Under the pieces are notes generated by a model, which saw only the letters and a list, made by a program, of their open reading frames with translations, searched no databases and was not told where the DNA came from. From positions 124,001 to 188,000 of the forward strand of contig NZ_MTLG01000110.1 in assembly GCF_002192695.1 (NCBI RefSeq): a stretch of 64,000 nt of DNA, read 5' to 3'. Numbering within the stretch: position 1 is the first letter of the stretch; the number at the start of each line of letters is the position of its first letter. The stretch is from Achromobacter xylosoxidans (GTDB lineage: Bacteria > Pseudomonadota > Gammaproteobacteria > Burkholderiales > Burkholderiaceae_B). Below, piece after piece: positions 51,511-59,142 of the stretch. Both the position numbers and the translations under genes were made by a program.

Positions 51511-51592
51511 TGAAGTCTGAAAGGGGCGTGCGCTATCTTATGGATCTGCGCAGCAATGCCATGACCGCCGACATCCATCACTTGGAAGCCCG

Positions 51593-52090
51593 ATGACCGC
51601 TACATCCCGACGTGTCCCCGCCGACTCGGCCGCTCCCCAGGCCTTGCAGGCGTTCGACCTGACCCTGGTCGCGTCCCATCTGCTGCGCCGGGCCCATTTC
51701 CGGGCCGAAGCCCTGTTCGCCCAGGCCTTTCCCGACGAAGACCTGACCCCGCGCCAGAAGGCGTTGCTGATCACCGTCTACCAGAATCCCGGCGCGACCC
51801 AGAACCGCATCGCCGAACTGATCGCGTTGGACCGCAATTCCTTCGCCGAAATGATCGCGCGCATGACCAAGAAGGGCTATGTGCGCCGCAAGCGCTCAAC
51901 CCAGGACGGACGCGCCTATGCGCTGGAGATCACGGAAGAGGGCATCGCCCTGCTGGCCCGCATCCTGCCGCAGGACGCCGCCGTGGAGGCGCAGGTGCTG
52001 GAGCCCATACCCGAGGACTTGCGACCCGTGTTCCTGAAATGCCTGCGCCTGATGGCGGGGCTGGAGCAACAGGACGATGCCGCAGCCTGA
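51593..52090 (+). CDS. MarR family transcriptional regulator
   Basis: A 165-aa winged-helix regulator. FRAEALFAQAFPDEDLTPRQKALLITVYQNPG (abridged), ATQNRIAELIALDRNSFAEMIARM and KKGYVRRKRSTQDGRAYALEITEEG identify the MarR fold (residues ~35-125). It follows the araC-type gene by 82 bp on the same strand and converges on the brkB-type gene, with only 11 bp between stops. No operator was recognised near it. Confidence 0.9.
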   Translation: MTATSRRVPADSAAPQALQAFDLTLVASHLLRRAHFRAEALFAQAFPDEDLTPRQKALLITVYQNPGATQNRIAELIALDRNSFAEMIARMTKKGYVRRKRSTQDGRAYALEITEEGIALLARILPQDAAVEAQVLEPIPEDLRPVFLKCLRLMAGLEQQDDAAA

Positions 52091-52101
52091 CGGCGCCGGG
52101 T

Positions 52102-53028
52102 TCAGGCGTCCGCTGCGGGCGTCGAGTCCGCCGCGACCGGCGTGGGCGGCTTTTGCCTGCCGAAGCGCAGCGCGAACTGGCGCGTGAACACGGCGCCAAA
52201 GAAGAAGATCTGCGCCGAATAGTAGATCCACAGTAGTAGCGCGATCAGCGATCCCGCCGCGCCGTAGGCGGACACCGCCGCGCCCCGGCTGAGATAGACG
52301 CCGATGCCCCACTTGCCGACCAGGAACAGCGCCGCGGTCACGATCGCGCCGGGTATCACGTCCGGCCATGAAATCTTGGCGCTGGGCAGCAGCTTGTAGA
52401 TGACCGCGAACAGCGCCACCACGATGGAGAAGGAAAACAGGCTGGAGATCCACTCCGCCACCAGGGCGAAGGACGAAGCCGTCCACAAGTCGCCGTAATA
52501 GCCGCGCGCGGCCCCCAGTGCGGCGTTCACCGTCAGCGATATCAAGAGGAACAGCGCCAGCACCAGCACCAGGCCGAACGACAGCATGCGGCTGCGGACC
52601 ATGCCGTGCAGCCCGCCTTTCTGGTTCGCGGAGACTTCCCACAATTCGTCCAGGCTGGCCTTCAGTTCCGCGAAGGCCGTGGTGGCGCTGAAGATAAGCA
52701 CGAAAATCGAGATCAATGCCGCGATCCAGCCCTTGCCCGATTCATGGGCGCTGGCCAGCACCGTCTGGATGACTTCAGCGCCGCGCTCGCCGGTCAGCTC
52801 GCGCAGCTGCGAGAACAATTCCGAGCGCACCGCGTCCTCGCCGAAAAAGGCACCCGCCACGGCGATCACCAGGATCAGCATGGGCGCCAGCGAAAACACC
52901 ATGTACAGCGCCAGCGCCGCGCCCTTGCTCGACGCGCGATGGGTGGACCACTGCTTGGCGGAGTCCATCAGCAGCCCGCCGATTTCGGAGGGACGCAGGG
53001 CACGCAACAGGGTCGGGGGCAAACGCAT
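52102..53028 (-). CDS. YihY/BrkB family inner-membrane protein
   Basis: A 308-aa protein with about six helices. KGAALALYMVFSLAPMLILVIAVAGAFFG (abridged), FGLVLVLALFLLISLTVNAALG, and YGAAGSLIALLLWIYYSAQIFFFGAVFT (abridged) are family hallmarks. The first-described relative is Bordetella BrkB (serum-resistance locus); most homologues have unknown function. The final 25 residues are Pro/Ala-rich. The promoter is between here and groEL's terminator. Confidence 0.9.
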   Translation of the reverse strand: MRLPPTLLRALRPSEIGGLLMDSAKQWSTHRASSKGAALALYMVFSLAPMLILVIAVAGAFFGEDAVRSELFSQLRELTGERGAEVIQTVLASAHESGKGWIAALISIFVLIFSATTAFAELKASLDELWEVSANQKGGLHGMVRSRMLSFGLVLVLALFLLISLTVNAALGAARGYYGDLWTASSFALVAEWISSLFSFSIVVALFAVIYKLLPSAKISWPDVIPGAIVTAALFLVGKWGIGVYLSRGAAVSAYGAAGSLIALLLWIYYSAQIFFFGAVFTRQFALRFGRQKPPTPVAADSTPAADA

Positions 53029-53141
53029 GGGACTCGGCTCGTTCTAAGGGAGCCTTCATTGTAGGGACGCATGCTCTGCCGCGAAACCCGCAGATTGTGC
53101 GCAAACGTGTTCTTTGGCGAGACCGCGTTGCCTGAAAAAAG

Positions 53142-53174
53142 AAAAACCCCCGGGGCGAAGGACCGGGGGTTTTT
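53142..53174. terminator. Terminator of the groES-groEL operon
   Basis: A 12-bp stem (aaaaacccccgg 53142-53153; ccgggggttttt 53163-53174) with a 9-nt loop, followed on the minus strand by further T residues (from gaaaaaag at 53134-53141). Symmetric A/T flanks allow function in both directions. Confidence 0.88.
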
Positions 53175-53228
53175 CGGATACTGCATTCCCCGGCCGAAGC
53201 CGGGGAGGCCTTGCAAGGGTGGCGGGAC

Positions 53229-54869
53229 TTAGAAGTCCATGCCGCCCATGCCGCCCATGCCGCCGGGCATGGCCGGAGCAGCGGGCTTGTCTTCGGCCAG
53301 TTCGACCACGGCAGCTTCGGCGGTCAGCAGCAGGCTGGCGACGGAAGCGGCGTTCTGCAGGGCGGTGCGGGTCACCTTGGTGGGATCCAGCACGCCTTGC
53401 TCGACCAGGTCGGTGTACTCGCCGGTCGCGGCGTTGTAGCCGTAGTTGCCCTTGCCGTTCAGCACGTTGCTGACCACGACGCTGGCTTCTTCGCCGGCGT
53501 TGGTGACGATGGTGCGCAGGGGCTCTTCCACAGCGCGCAGGATCAGCTTGATGCCGGCGTTCTGGTCAGGCGTGTCGCCCTTCAGGTCGGTGATGGCTTG
53601 CTTGGCGCGCAGCAGAGCAACGCCGCCGCCAGCCACAACGCCTTCTTCCACTGCGGCGCGGGTAGCGTGCAGGGCGTCTTCGACGCGAGCCTTCTTTTCC
53701 TTCATTTCGACTTCGGTGGCAGCGCCAACGCGAATCACGGCAACGCCGCCGGCCAGCTTGGCCACGCGTTCTTGCAGCTTTTCACGGTCGTAGTCGGACG
53801 TGGCTTCTTCGATCTGGATGCGGACTTGCTTGACGCGAGCTTCGATCGACTTGCTGTCGCCAGCGCCGTCGATGATGGTCGTGTTTTCCTTGCCCACTTC
53901 GATGCGCTTGGCTTGGCCCAGTTCAGCCAGGCCGGCCTTTTCCAGCGACATGCCGGTTTCTTCGGAGATCACCGTGCCGCCCGTCAGGATGGCGATGTCT
54001 TCCAGCATGGCCTTGCGGCGGTCGCCGAAGCCAGGAGCCTTGACGGCGGTCGTCTTCAGGATGCCGCGGATGTTGTTCACAACCAGGGTGGCCAGGGCTT
54101 CGCCTTCGACGTCTTCAGCGATGATCAGCAGCGGACGGCTCGACTTGGCAACTTGTTCCAGCACGGGCAGCAGGTCACGGATGTTGCTGATCTTCTTGTC
54201 GAAAATCAGGACAAACGGATCTTCCAGAGCGGCAACTTGCTTGTCCGGGTTGTTGATGAAGTAGGGCGACAGGTAGCCGCGGTCGAATTGCATGCCTTCG
54301 ACGACGTCCAGCTCGTTTTCCAGCGACTTGCCGTCTTCGACGGTGATGACGCCTTCCTTGCCGACCTTGTCCATCGCGTCAGCGATGATCTGGCCGATGG
54401 AGGTGTCGCTGTTGGCCGAGATGGAACCGACCTGGGCGATTTCCTTGCTGGTCGTGACCGGCTTGGATTGCTTCTTCAGTTCAGCGACGGCGGCGGCGAC
54501 AGCCTTGTCGATGCCGCGCTTCAGGTCGATCGGGTTGAAACCGGCGGCAACGTACTTCAGGCCTTCCTGAACGATGGCCTGGGCCAGCACGGTGGCGGTG
54601 GTGGTGCCGTCGCCGGCGTTGTCGGAGGTCTTGGAGGCAACGTCCTTGACCAGCTGAGCGCCGATGTTCTCGAACTTGTCCTTCAGTTCGATTTCCTTGG
54701 CGACGGACACGCCGTCCTTGGTCACGGTCGGGGCGCCGAACGAGCGCTCCAGCACGACGTTGCGACCCTTGGGGCCCAGGGTGGTCTTGACAGCGTTGGC
54801 GAGAACATTCACGCCGCGGACGATGCGCACGCGGGCGTCGTCACCGAACAATACTTGCTTGGCAGCCAT
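53229..54869 (-). CDS. groEL: Chaperonin GroEL
   Basis: A 546-aa chaperonin subunit that forms the tetradecamer folding cage with GroES in the cytoplasm. MAAKQVLFGDDARVRIVRG, GDGTTTATVLAQAI (ATP site), NSDTSIGQIIADAMDKVGKEG and VAGGGVALLR are diagnostic, and the chain ends in the GGM repeat tail GMGGMGGMDF. Downstream of groES by 37 bp on the same strand. Length is normal. Confidence 0.99.
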   Translation of the reverse strand: MAAKQVLFGDDARVRIVRGVNVLANAVKTTLGPKGRNVVLERSFGAPTVTKDGVSVAKEIELKDKFENIGAQLVKDVASKTSDNAGDGTTTATVLAQAIVQEGLKYVAAGFNPIDLKRGIDKAVAAAVAELKKQSKPVTTSKEIAQVGSISANSDTSIGQIIADAMDKVGKEGVITVEDGKSLENELDVVEGMQFDRGYLSPYFINNPDKQVAALEDPFVLIFDKKISNIRDLLPVLEQVAKSSRPLLIIAEDVEGEALATLVVNNIRGILKTTAVKAPGFGDRRKAMLEDIAILTGGTVISEETGMSLEKAGLAELGQAKRIEVGKENTTIIDGAGDSKSIEARVKQVRIQIEEATSDYDREKLQERVAKLAGGVAVIRVGAATEVEMKEKKARVEDALHATRAAVEEGVVAGGGVALLRAKQAITDLKGDTPDQNAGIKLILRAVEEPLRTIVTNAGEEASVVVSNVLNGKGNYGYNAATGEYTDLVEQGVLDPTKVTRTALQNAASVASLLLTAEAAVVELAEDKPAAPAMPGGMGGMGGMDF

Positions 54870-54906
54870 TTCTTAGCTTCCTTCGAAAATTCGTTTGAGG
54901 CGGGGT

Positions 54907-55194
54907 TTACTGGACCACGGCGAGGATTTCGTCCTCGCGGATGACGAGCAGCTCTTCGCCGTCAACCTTCACGGACTGGCCGGCGTACTTGCCGAACAGC
55001 ACCTTGTCGCCAGCCTTCAGGTCGACCGGCAGGATCTTGCCGTCTTCGGTCTTCTTGCCGGGGCCGACGGCCACGACTTCACCCTGATCGGGCTTTTCAG
55101 CGGCGCTGTCGGGGATAACGATGCCCGATGCAGTCTTGCGCTCGTTTTCGAGGCGTTTGACGATCACGCGATCGCCCAGGGGACGCAAGGCCAT
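54907..55194 (-). CDS. groES: Co-chaperonin GroES
   Basis: A 95-aa lid protein of the GroEL cage. ALRPLGDRVIVKRLE, the mobile loop around ENERKTASGIVIPD, and the roof/strand region GEVVAVGPG and KAGDKVLFGKYAG are complete. The ATG at 55194 follows GGAGTTCCTC; an in-frame start six codons upstream is not used because the family begins at MALRP. First gene of the heat-shock operon. Confidence 0.98.
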   Translation of the reverse strand: MALRPLGDRVIVKRLENERKTASGIVIPDSAAEKPDQGEVVAVGPGKKTEDGKILPVDLKAGDKVLFGKYAGQSVKVDGEELLVIREDEILAVVQ

Positions 55195-55252
55195 GAGGAA
55201 CTCCTGTTGCAAAAAAGAGAAGGAAATGATCGGTTAGGCCCGGGAACGCTTG

Positions 55253-55279
55253 TTAGCACTCACCGGTGTCGAGTGCTAA
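55253..55279. promoter_or_regulatory. CIRCE element (HrcA operator) of groES-groEL
   Basis: ttagcactc (55253-55261), 9-bp spacer, gagtgctaa (55271-55279): a perfect match to the consensus CIRCE inverted repeat, 59 bp upstream of the groES start. HrcA would repress the operon here. hrcA is not in the window. Confidence 0.97.
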
Positions 55280-55306
55280 TTATAGGGATGATGTTCTAGG
55301 GTTCAA
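55279..55306 (-). promoter_or_regulatory. groES-groEL promoter (sigma-70, overlapping sigma-32-like boxes)
   Basis: On the minus strand TTGAAC (55301-55306), 16-bp spacer, perfect TATAAT (55279-55284). CTTGAA at 55302-55307, then 14 bp, then CCCTATAAT also fits a sigma-32 heat-shock promoter. The CIRCE right arm touches the -10 box, so HrcA binding would block initiation. Confidence 0.8.
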
Positions 55307-55370
55307 GGGGGAGGGGGCGGGTTGTTACATATTGGGGGGCTGGCGAGCGTCGAACCACACTGATGCCGAT

Positions 55371-55646
55371 GTTCATGTGGAATTTCATTGAGTTGGGAAT
55401 TTCTGTTGTCGAAGTTCATTCAACTTGAGATTTGGTTCACTGAAGTTGGCGTGTAACAAGTGTGTAGACTGAGGCGGCGTGCGGGTTTGCGACCGAGGAA
55501 GGCCAATTTCAGGCCAAAAGGGGCTCGGTGAGTGCTTCGCGCCTGACGAGCTTCCGGATGGACTTTTGGTTCATTGAAGCTGGGAAAATGCCGAAACGGT
55601 TCATTCAACTTGGAAACTGAACAAAAAAGTTCATCGAAGATGGGGA
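55371..55646. repeat. Cluster of seven related 16-19 bp motifs at the island edge
   Basis: Variants of g-g-TTCATT-S-AAS-TTGG recur with the ttca core at 55372, 55384, 55415, 55436, 55570, 55600 and 55630. Steps are 12, 31, 21, 134, 30 and 30 bp; most are near whole helical turns. The best copies are at 55414, 55434, 55568 and 55598. Some copies are near-palindromic (gttca-t-tgaac). They resemble arrays of transposase-binding sites at Tn7-, IS21- or Mu-type ends. tgttaca at 55324 is the first TGT inside the boundary. Confidence 0.6.
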
Positions 55647-56146
55647 AGATGAGTGCCCGCGGAATTGGCGGAACTGCCTGAGCCGACACACGGTCTTCGC
55701 AAGTATGCGTCTTTGAGGCCGAAGAGGATAAATCGAGCCATACGGCGGATGGCTCACGTGCCAGTGACGATGATCGGGAAGGTAAGCCTGGATACGCCTT
55801 CCATTAAGCCATGCGATGGTCGGAGACTGACGGTCCTCTACTTGGTGCCCCTACCCTGGGGCACTGGCGGCGTTATCGTCTGACTGCTTGCGACCCAAAG
55901 CAGAAGTTCGCAGCTTTTTCGATAGTGACCGGAAAAGGCTGATTGCAGTCTTTCAAATCAGAACGACCAATGACTGCTAATTTTCAAAACAGCCAGTGAA
56001 CTGGCTTCTGCAAAAGTCCGCTGTCGCCTAAAATGGACTACCCAAATTTTCGGCCTATTTACTCTTTAGCATAGAGGCCGTCCAAAAACTAAGCGCTACT
56101 AAAAGACGGGGAGACGTCGGATCAGTAATGCTTATCTCGGCAGGTA
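55647..56146. other. Intergenic stretch with no supported gene
   Basis: Composition drops in GC and no open frame has a convincing start or recognisable product. A 7-bp hairpin (agccagt/actggct, 55991-56006) followed on the minus strand by a T-rich run is a weak candidate terminator for the operon ending at 56147. A short plus-strand frame at 55653-55883 lacks a ribosome binding site and looks noncoding. Confidence 0.4.
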
Positions 56147-56920
56147 TCAATCAGAGTCGTTGGGCCCGTACCTTTGTTTAAAAGCCTCAAACTGTTGTTC
56201 GTCATTGACGTTTTCTTTATGCACGGTTTTATGCGTTTGAGGATTTAGGTTGCGGCCCTTGCTAGGGTCAACGACATCTTCAGGGTTGGTATGCAACTCT
56301 TTAGGATTGACATGATGAAAAGCAAAACCAGGCTTTTTCTCTTGCCCAGTGACTTCATCGACATTGACGCCACGCTGATCGCGCAACAATGGCAGAACCT
56401 TGGAAGTCAAAGTATCAACTTTGCGCCTCATGTCCTGAGCTTGTGGCGAGTCAGCAATCACAATGAGAGTGTCACGGGAATATTGTAGTAGTGCTTGTTT
56501 GTCCGCATCCCGCACTTCTTGCGCTTTGCGATCAGCCAAGCCTACAACGGCAGAACTGTGCGCATACGCTTGTCCGTCTATGTTTCTCTTGTCATCATCA
56601 GAGATCTGATGTTCGAAGATGTACGCTGCTTTGGGCTTTGTAGTTTGAAACATTGTAGCAAAGGCATCTTCAGACACATATACAACACCATTGGTGCCGA
56701 GTTTGACAGTATCGCTCACGCACGTGTCAATTTTTTCGTATTTATCAGAATTGGTCAGCTCGTTTCTTCTTTCCGGCTTAGCGTAATTAGAGTTAATTGG
56801 CTTGAGAGTAACAGGGAGATTACTTGTGTTCTTCGGCGCGCTATTGTCGGAACTTGGTGCTGATTCGACACAGCCATCATCAGGATTGACAGCGTCGTCG
56901 ATGCCATCATCATTTGGCAT
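56147..56920 (-). CDS. HNH-motif protein, putative nuclease effector
   Basis: A 257-aa protein I do not recognise as a known family. The N-terminal ~60 residues are polar and acidic. Near the C-terminus is a classic HNH-like pattern: FAFHHVNPKELH (HH202-203), GRNLNPQ (N224/N226), then THKTVH (H230, H234). This would form a zinc-finger-like beta-beta-alpha metal site as in HNH nucleases. No signal peptide. Its ATG overlaps the stop of the small gene upstream by 11 bp, so the two are translated together. Low GC compared with the core. Confidence 0.65.
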   Translation of the reverse strand: MPNDDGIDDAVNPDDGCVESAPSSDNSAPKNTSNLPVTLKPINSNYAKPERRNELTNSDKYEKIDTCVSDTVKLGTNGVVYVSEDAFATMFQTTKPKAAYIFEHQISDDDKRNIDGQAYAHSSAVVGLADRKAQEVRDADKQALLQYSRDTLIVIADSPQAQDMRRKVDTLTSKVLPLLRDQRGVNVDEVTGQEKKPGFAFHHVNPKELHTNPEDVVDPSKGRNLNPQTHKTVHKENVNDEQQFEAFKQRYGPNDSD

Positions 56921-57218
56921 GCTTTTTCATCCTTGCATACATCTCATTGACTTTCGCCGTGGCTTCATCAGAAGGCAAATCCTTAAAGCGATCTGAGTGC
57001 AGCAGCTTGACCATTTGGCCACGCCATTTCTTTGCCTCAGATAATTTCTCGTACATTTCTTCTGTAATGCCGAGAAATTCAGCACGCTTTTCTTTGTCCA
57101 CATAGAGCAAAACAAATATCAAATAAGCTTCTTTTGATAAGAAGAATTTTTCAAAAGAAAAATCAGCTTTTATATAGCTATTTTCATCATCAGAAATTTT
57201 CGAACTTGACTCTTCCAT
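56910..57218 (-). CDS. Small J-domain-like protein, partner of the HNH protein
   Basis: A 102-aa protein starting at an ATG with GGAGGT six bases upstream. After an acidic N-terminus and a hydrophobic segment (FFLSKEAYLIFVLLYV), residues ~54-100 read like helices II-III of a DnaJ domain: KKWRGQMVKLLHSDRFKD with HSD at 74-76 in place of HPD, then DEATAKVNEMYARMKKH. A changed HPD would not normally activate DnaK, so it may be a binding adaptor. It overlaps the HNH gene by 11 bp. The J-domain reading is an inference from pattern only. Confidence 0.55.
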   Translation of the reverse strand: MEESSSKISDDENSYIKADFSFEKFFLSKEAYLIFVLLYVDKEKRAEFLGITEEMYEKLSEAKKWRGQMVKLLHSDRFKDLPSDEATAKVNEMYARMKKHAK

Positions 57219-57696
57219 TAGCACCTCCAAAATTCAGCGCAAAATCCTAAAAACAATCAATCGTAATTGAAAATAGAAATAATTGTTTTTACTTATCAAT
57301 ACTAGTGAAAAAACGCGTTGTTGTAGCGACAGCTGGGTCACAGACTGAGCAGCCGCGAATTAATCGACCAGTAACTTCTTAAAAGGTTAAGGCTTCGCGC
57401 AACTTTCGTGAAAGACTGCTGTTTAGCCAACATCAGTCTTTCATGCAGCAAGATCCACAGGCAGCAACCGACCCAAAGTGGTCGCTTATGTGCTGCCACA
57501 TAGGGAGCCATACGCGGAGGCACGCCCCTCTGAACTGGATCGTCTGGCGCGCGCAGGGCCATCGCAGATGGATGTGCCCTGGCCGACAAGGGTACCGCCC
57601 GATTGGCAAATTGAATTTTTGTATCCAAAGCAAACCGCTACTGAAAGCGAGTGGGAAGTCGGACGCTTCACGTATGGAAGCAAAACTGATGCGTTC
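57219..57696. other. Low-GC spacer and unassigned open frame between two island operons
   Basis: From 57219 to about 57330 the sequence is AT-rich and probably holds the promoter of the J-like/HNH pair. From 57427 to 57741 a plus-strand frame stays open for 105 codons (ending tag after IALDN), overlapping the 3' end of the nuclease gene antisense. It has amino-acid patterns that could be protein (PPDWQIEFLYPKQT), but there is no good start and no recognised family. It may be a gene remnant. Confidence 0.3.
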
Positions 57697-59142
57697 TTAG
57701 CGCGACAACACGCTCGGCCGAGCCAGATTGCCCTGGATAACTAGCACGCAGATCGACAGGGCTCCTTGGGCCTGGGTGCGGATGTCCAGCAATGACTCGG
57801 GCGGTACGGCTGCCGTCTTCTTTTCGCTGCTGTCGAGCACGCACAAGATTGCGGTGCGCTTGGATTTGGCGACTGCATAGCTGGCGGTTTGCGCTAGGAA
57901 GGAGTCGCACTGGTCCACTGAATTGATCAGAGTGTCGATGGCTTTGAGCTCGATCGGCATACCGCGCAATGACAGATCGGTGATGCCGCCAGCAGCATGG
58001 GCGTGCTCGTCCAGATCCGCGCCGATCAATGGATAACGACGCAACTCTGCACGCACGTACCGTTGAAACGTCGCCTCGTCCCAGCGTCCCTTGAACTCAG
58101 CGTCCTGAACCGCGCGGCCGGCCAGACTACACAGCGCGGCTAGCACGAGCAGCGCATCGGCGGTTTCCGATTGCGGTACGCCCGGACGGCGACGCAGCGT
58201 GTCACGCAATTTGTACAGCGCTTGATCCAACCCTGGATAACCGCAGACCTGCAGCTTAGAGGCGTCGGCACCATCCACGATCAGCGTGCGGTGGCCGACG
58301 ACTGCCACCGGTTGATCCCCGCGCTCGGGAATGAACTCGGCGGTGTATTTGAACTCGAATGGGCGTGCGAGCATGCCCTGAGGCAGCAGCAACGCGGCGC
58401 GGCCGCTCTGCCGCATGGTGTAGGGCGCGTCGCCGTCAGGCCTTTGGAATTGGAAGCAGGGGAAATCATAGGTCGATTTCGGCTCAACGGAGATCGGCGT
58501 CAGTCGTAATTCGCGCTTGTCTTGTGGCCAACGCGACACGCGAACTTCGATCTCCAGGTCGTGCACTTCCCGGGCTGCCAGCTGATGCACTTCTGCGGCT
58601 GGCAGCCCATCGAACTGGAACTTCAAGAACGCGACGGTCAGGTCGACCAACGGTTCTTCTTTCGGGCGCGTCTGTTCCGCCTGGGCAGTCCAGTCCGGTT
58701 TCACTGGCTGCACAAAGATCCCGATGGGGAGCGGCACCGCAGTGAGCGCGCGAGCGATATCGGCGATCTGTTCGGTCGATTCCAGTGTCGCCAGGCCCGA
58801 GAGGGCTTCACGCAGTTGCGCTGCGGCCTCACTTTGGTCGTAGTCGTTCAACCAAAGCCGGTAACGCTCGCGGGCGCTGCGCAAATACCGATCGGCGTCC
58901 GCCTCGGCCTCGAGCACAGCTCGGCGCCAATGCGCCAGCATGTCGACGATACGCAGAATGCCGCCGAAGGCGTTGTATGCCGTGGCTGCCGCCGCACTGG
59001 AAACGGCCGTGGATACCGCGTCTACGGCCACGGCCAGTGCTTTGAGATCGTGGGACGGCCACTGACCATGCGCGATCGTCGCCAAGGCCTCCACGGCCTG
59101 CAGTCGCGGTTGCAACGAATCAGAAGAAAGGGACTTTTTCAT
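57697..59142 (-). CDS. Putative PD-(D/E)xK-motif nuclease (island gene)
   Basis: A 481-aa protein of unknown family. Residues ~1-150 are mostly alpha-helical, ~150-330 look beta-rich, and the C-terminal third contains a PD-(D/E)xK-like active site: GITDLSLRGMPIELKA with D389, E398 and K400, preceded by a helix (FQRYVRAELRRYPLIGADLD) and followed by QCDSFLAQTASYAVAKSKR and the core strand TAILCVLD. It overlaps the 865-aa gene by 23 bp and is coupled to it. Nuclease assignment is an inference from the motif and fold order. Confidence 0.65.
   Translation of the reverse strand: MKKSLSSDSLQPRLQAVEALATIAHGQWPSHDLKALAVAVDAVSTAVSSAAAATAYNAFGGILRIVDMLAHWRRAVLEAEADADRYLRSARERYRLWLNDYDQSEAAAQLREALSGLATLESTEQIADIARALTAVPLPIGIFVQPVKPDWTAQAEQTRPKEEPLVDLTVAFLKFQFDGLPAAEVHQLAAREVHDLEIEVRVSRWPQDKRELRLTPISVEPKSTYDFPCFQFQRPDGDAPYTMRQSGRAALLLPQGMLARPFEFKYTAEFIPERGDQPVAVVGHRTLIVDGADASKLQVCGYPGLDQALYKLRDTLRRRPGVPQSETADALLVLAALCSLAGRAVQDAEFKGRWDEATFQRYVRAELRRYPLIGADLDEHAHAAGGITDLSLRGMPIELKAIDTLINSVDQCDSFLAQTASYAVAKSKRTAILCVLDSSEKKTAAVPPESLLDIRTQAQGALSICVLVIQGNLARPSVLSR

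Noticed and set aside
55253..55279. Island boundary at the CIRCE element
   Set aside because: CIRCE and the promoter up to 55307 are intact core sequence, so the boundary must be further right.
55420..55689. Minus-strand 89-codon open frame in the motif array
   Set aside because: No recognised family; its codons are made by the repeated TTCATT motifs.
55653..55883. Plus-strand 76-codon open frame
   Set aside because: No ribosome binding site, no recognised family, composition unlike coding sequence.
57338..57628. Minus-strand 96-codon open frame
   Set aside because: No start signal or family; overlaps another unassigned frame on the opposite strand.
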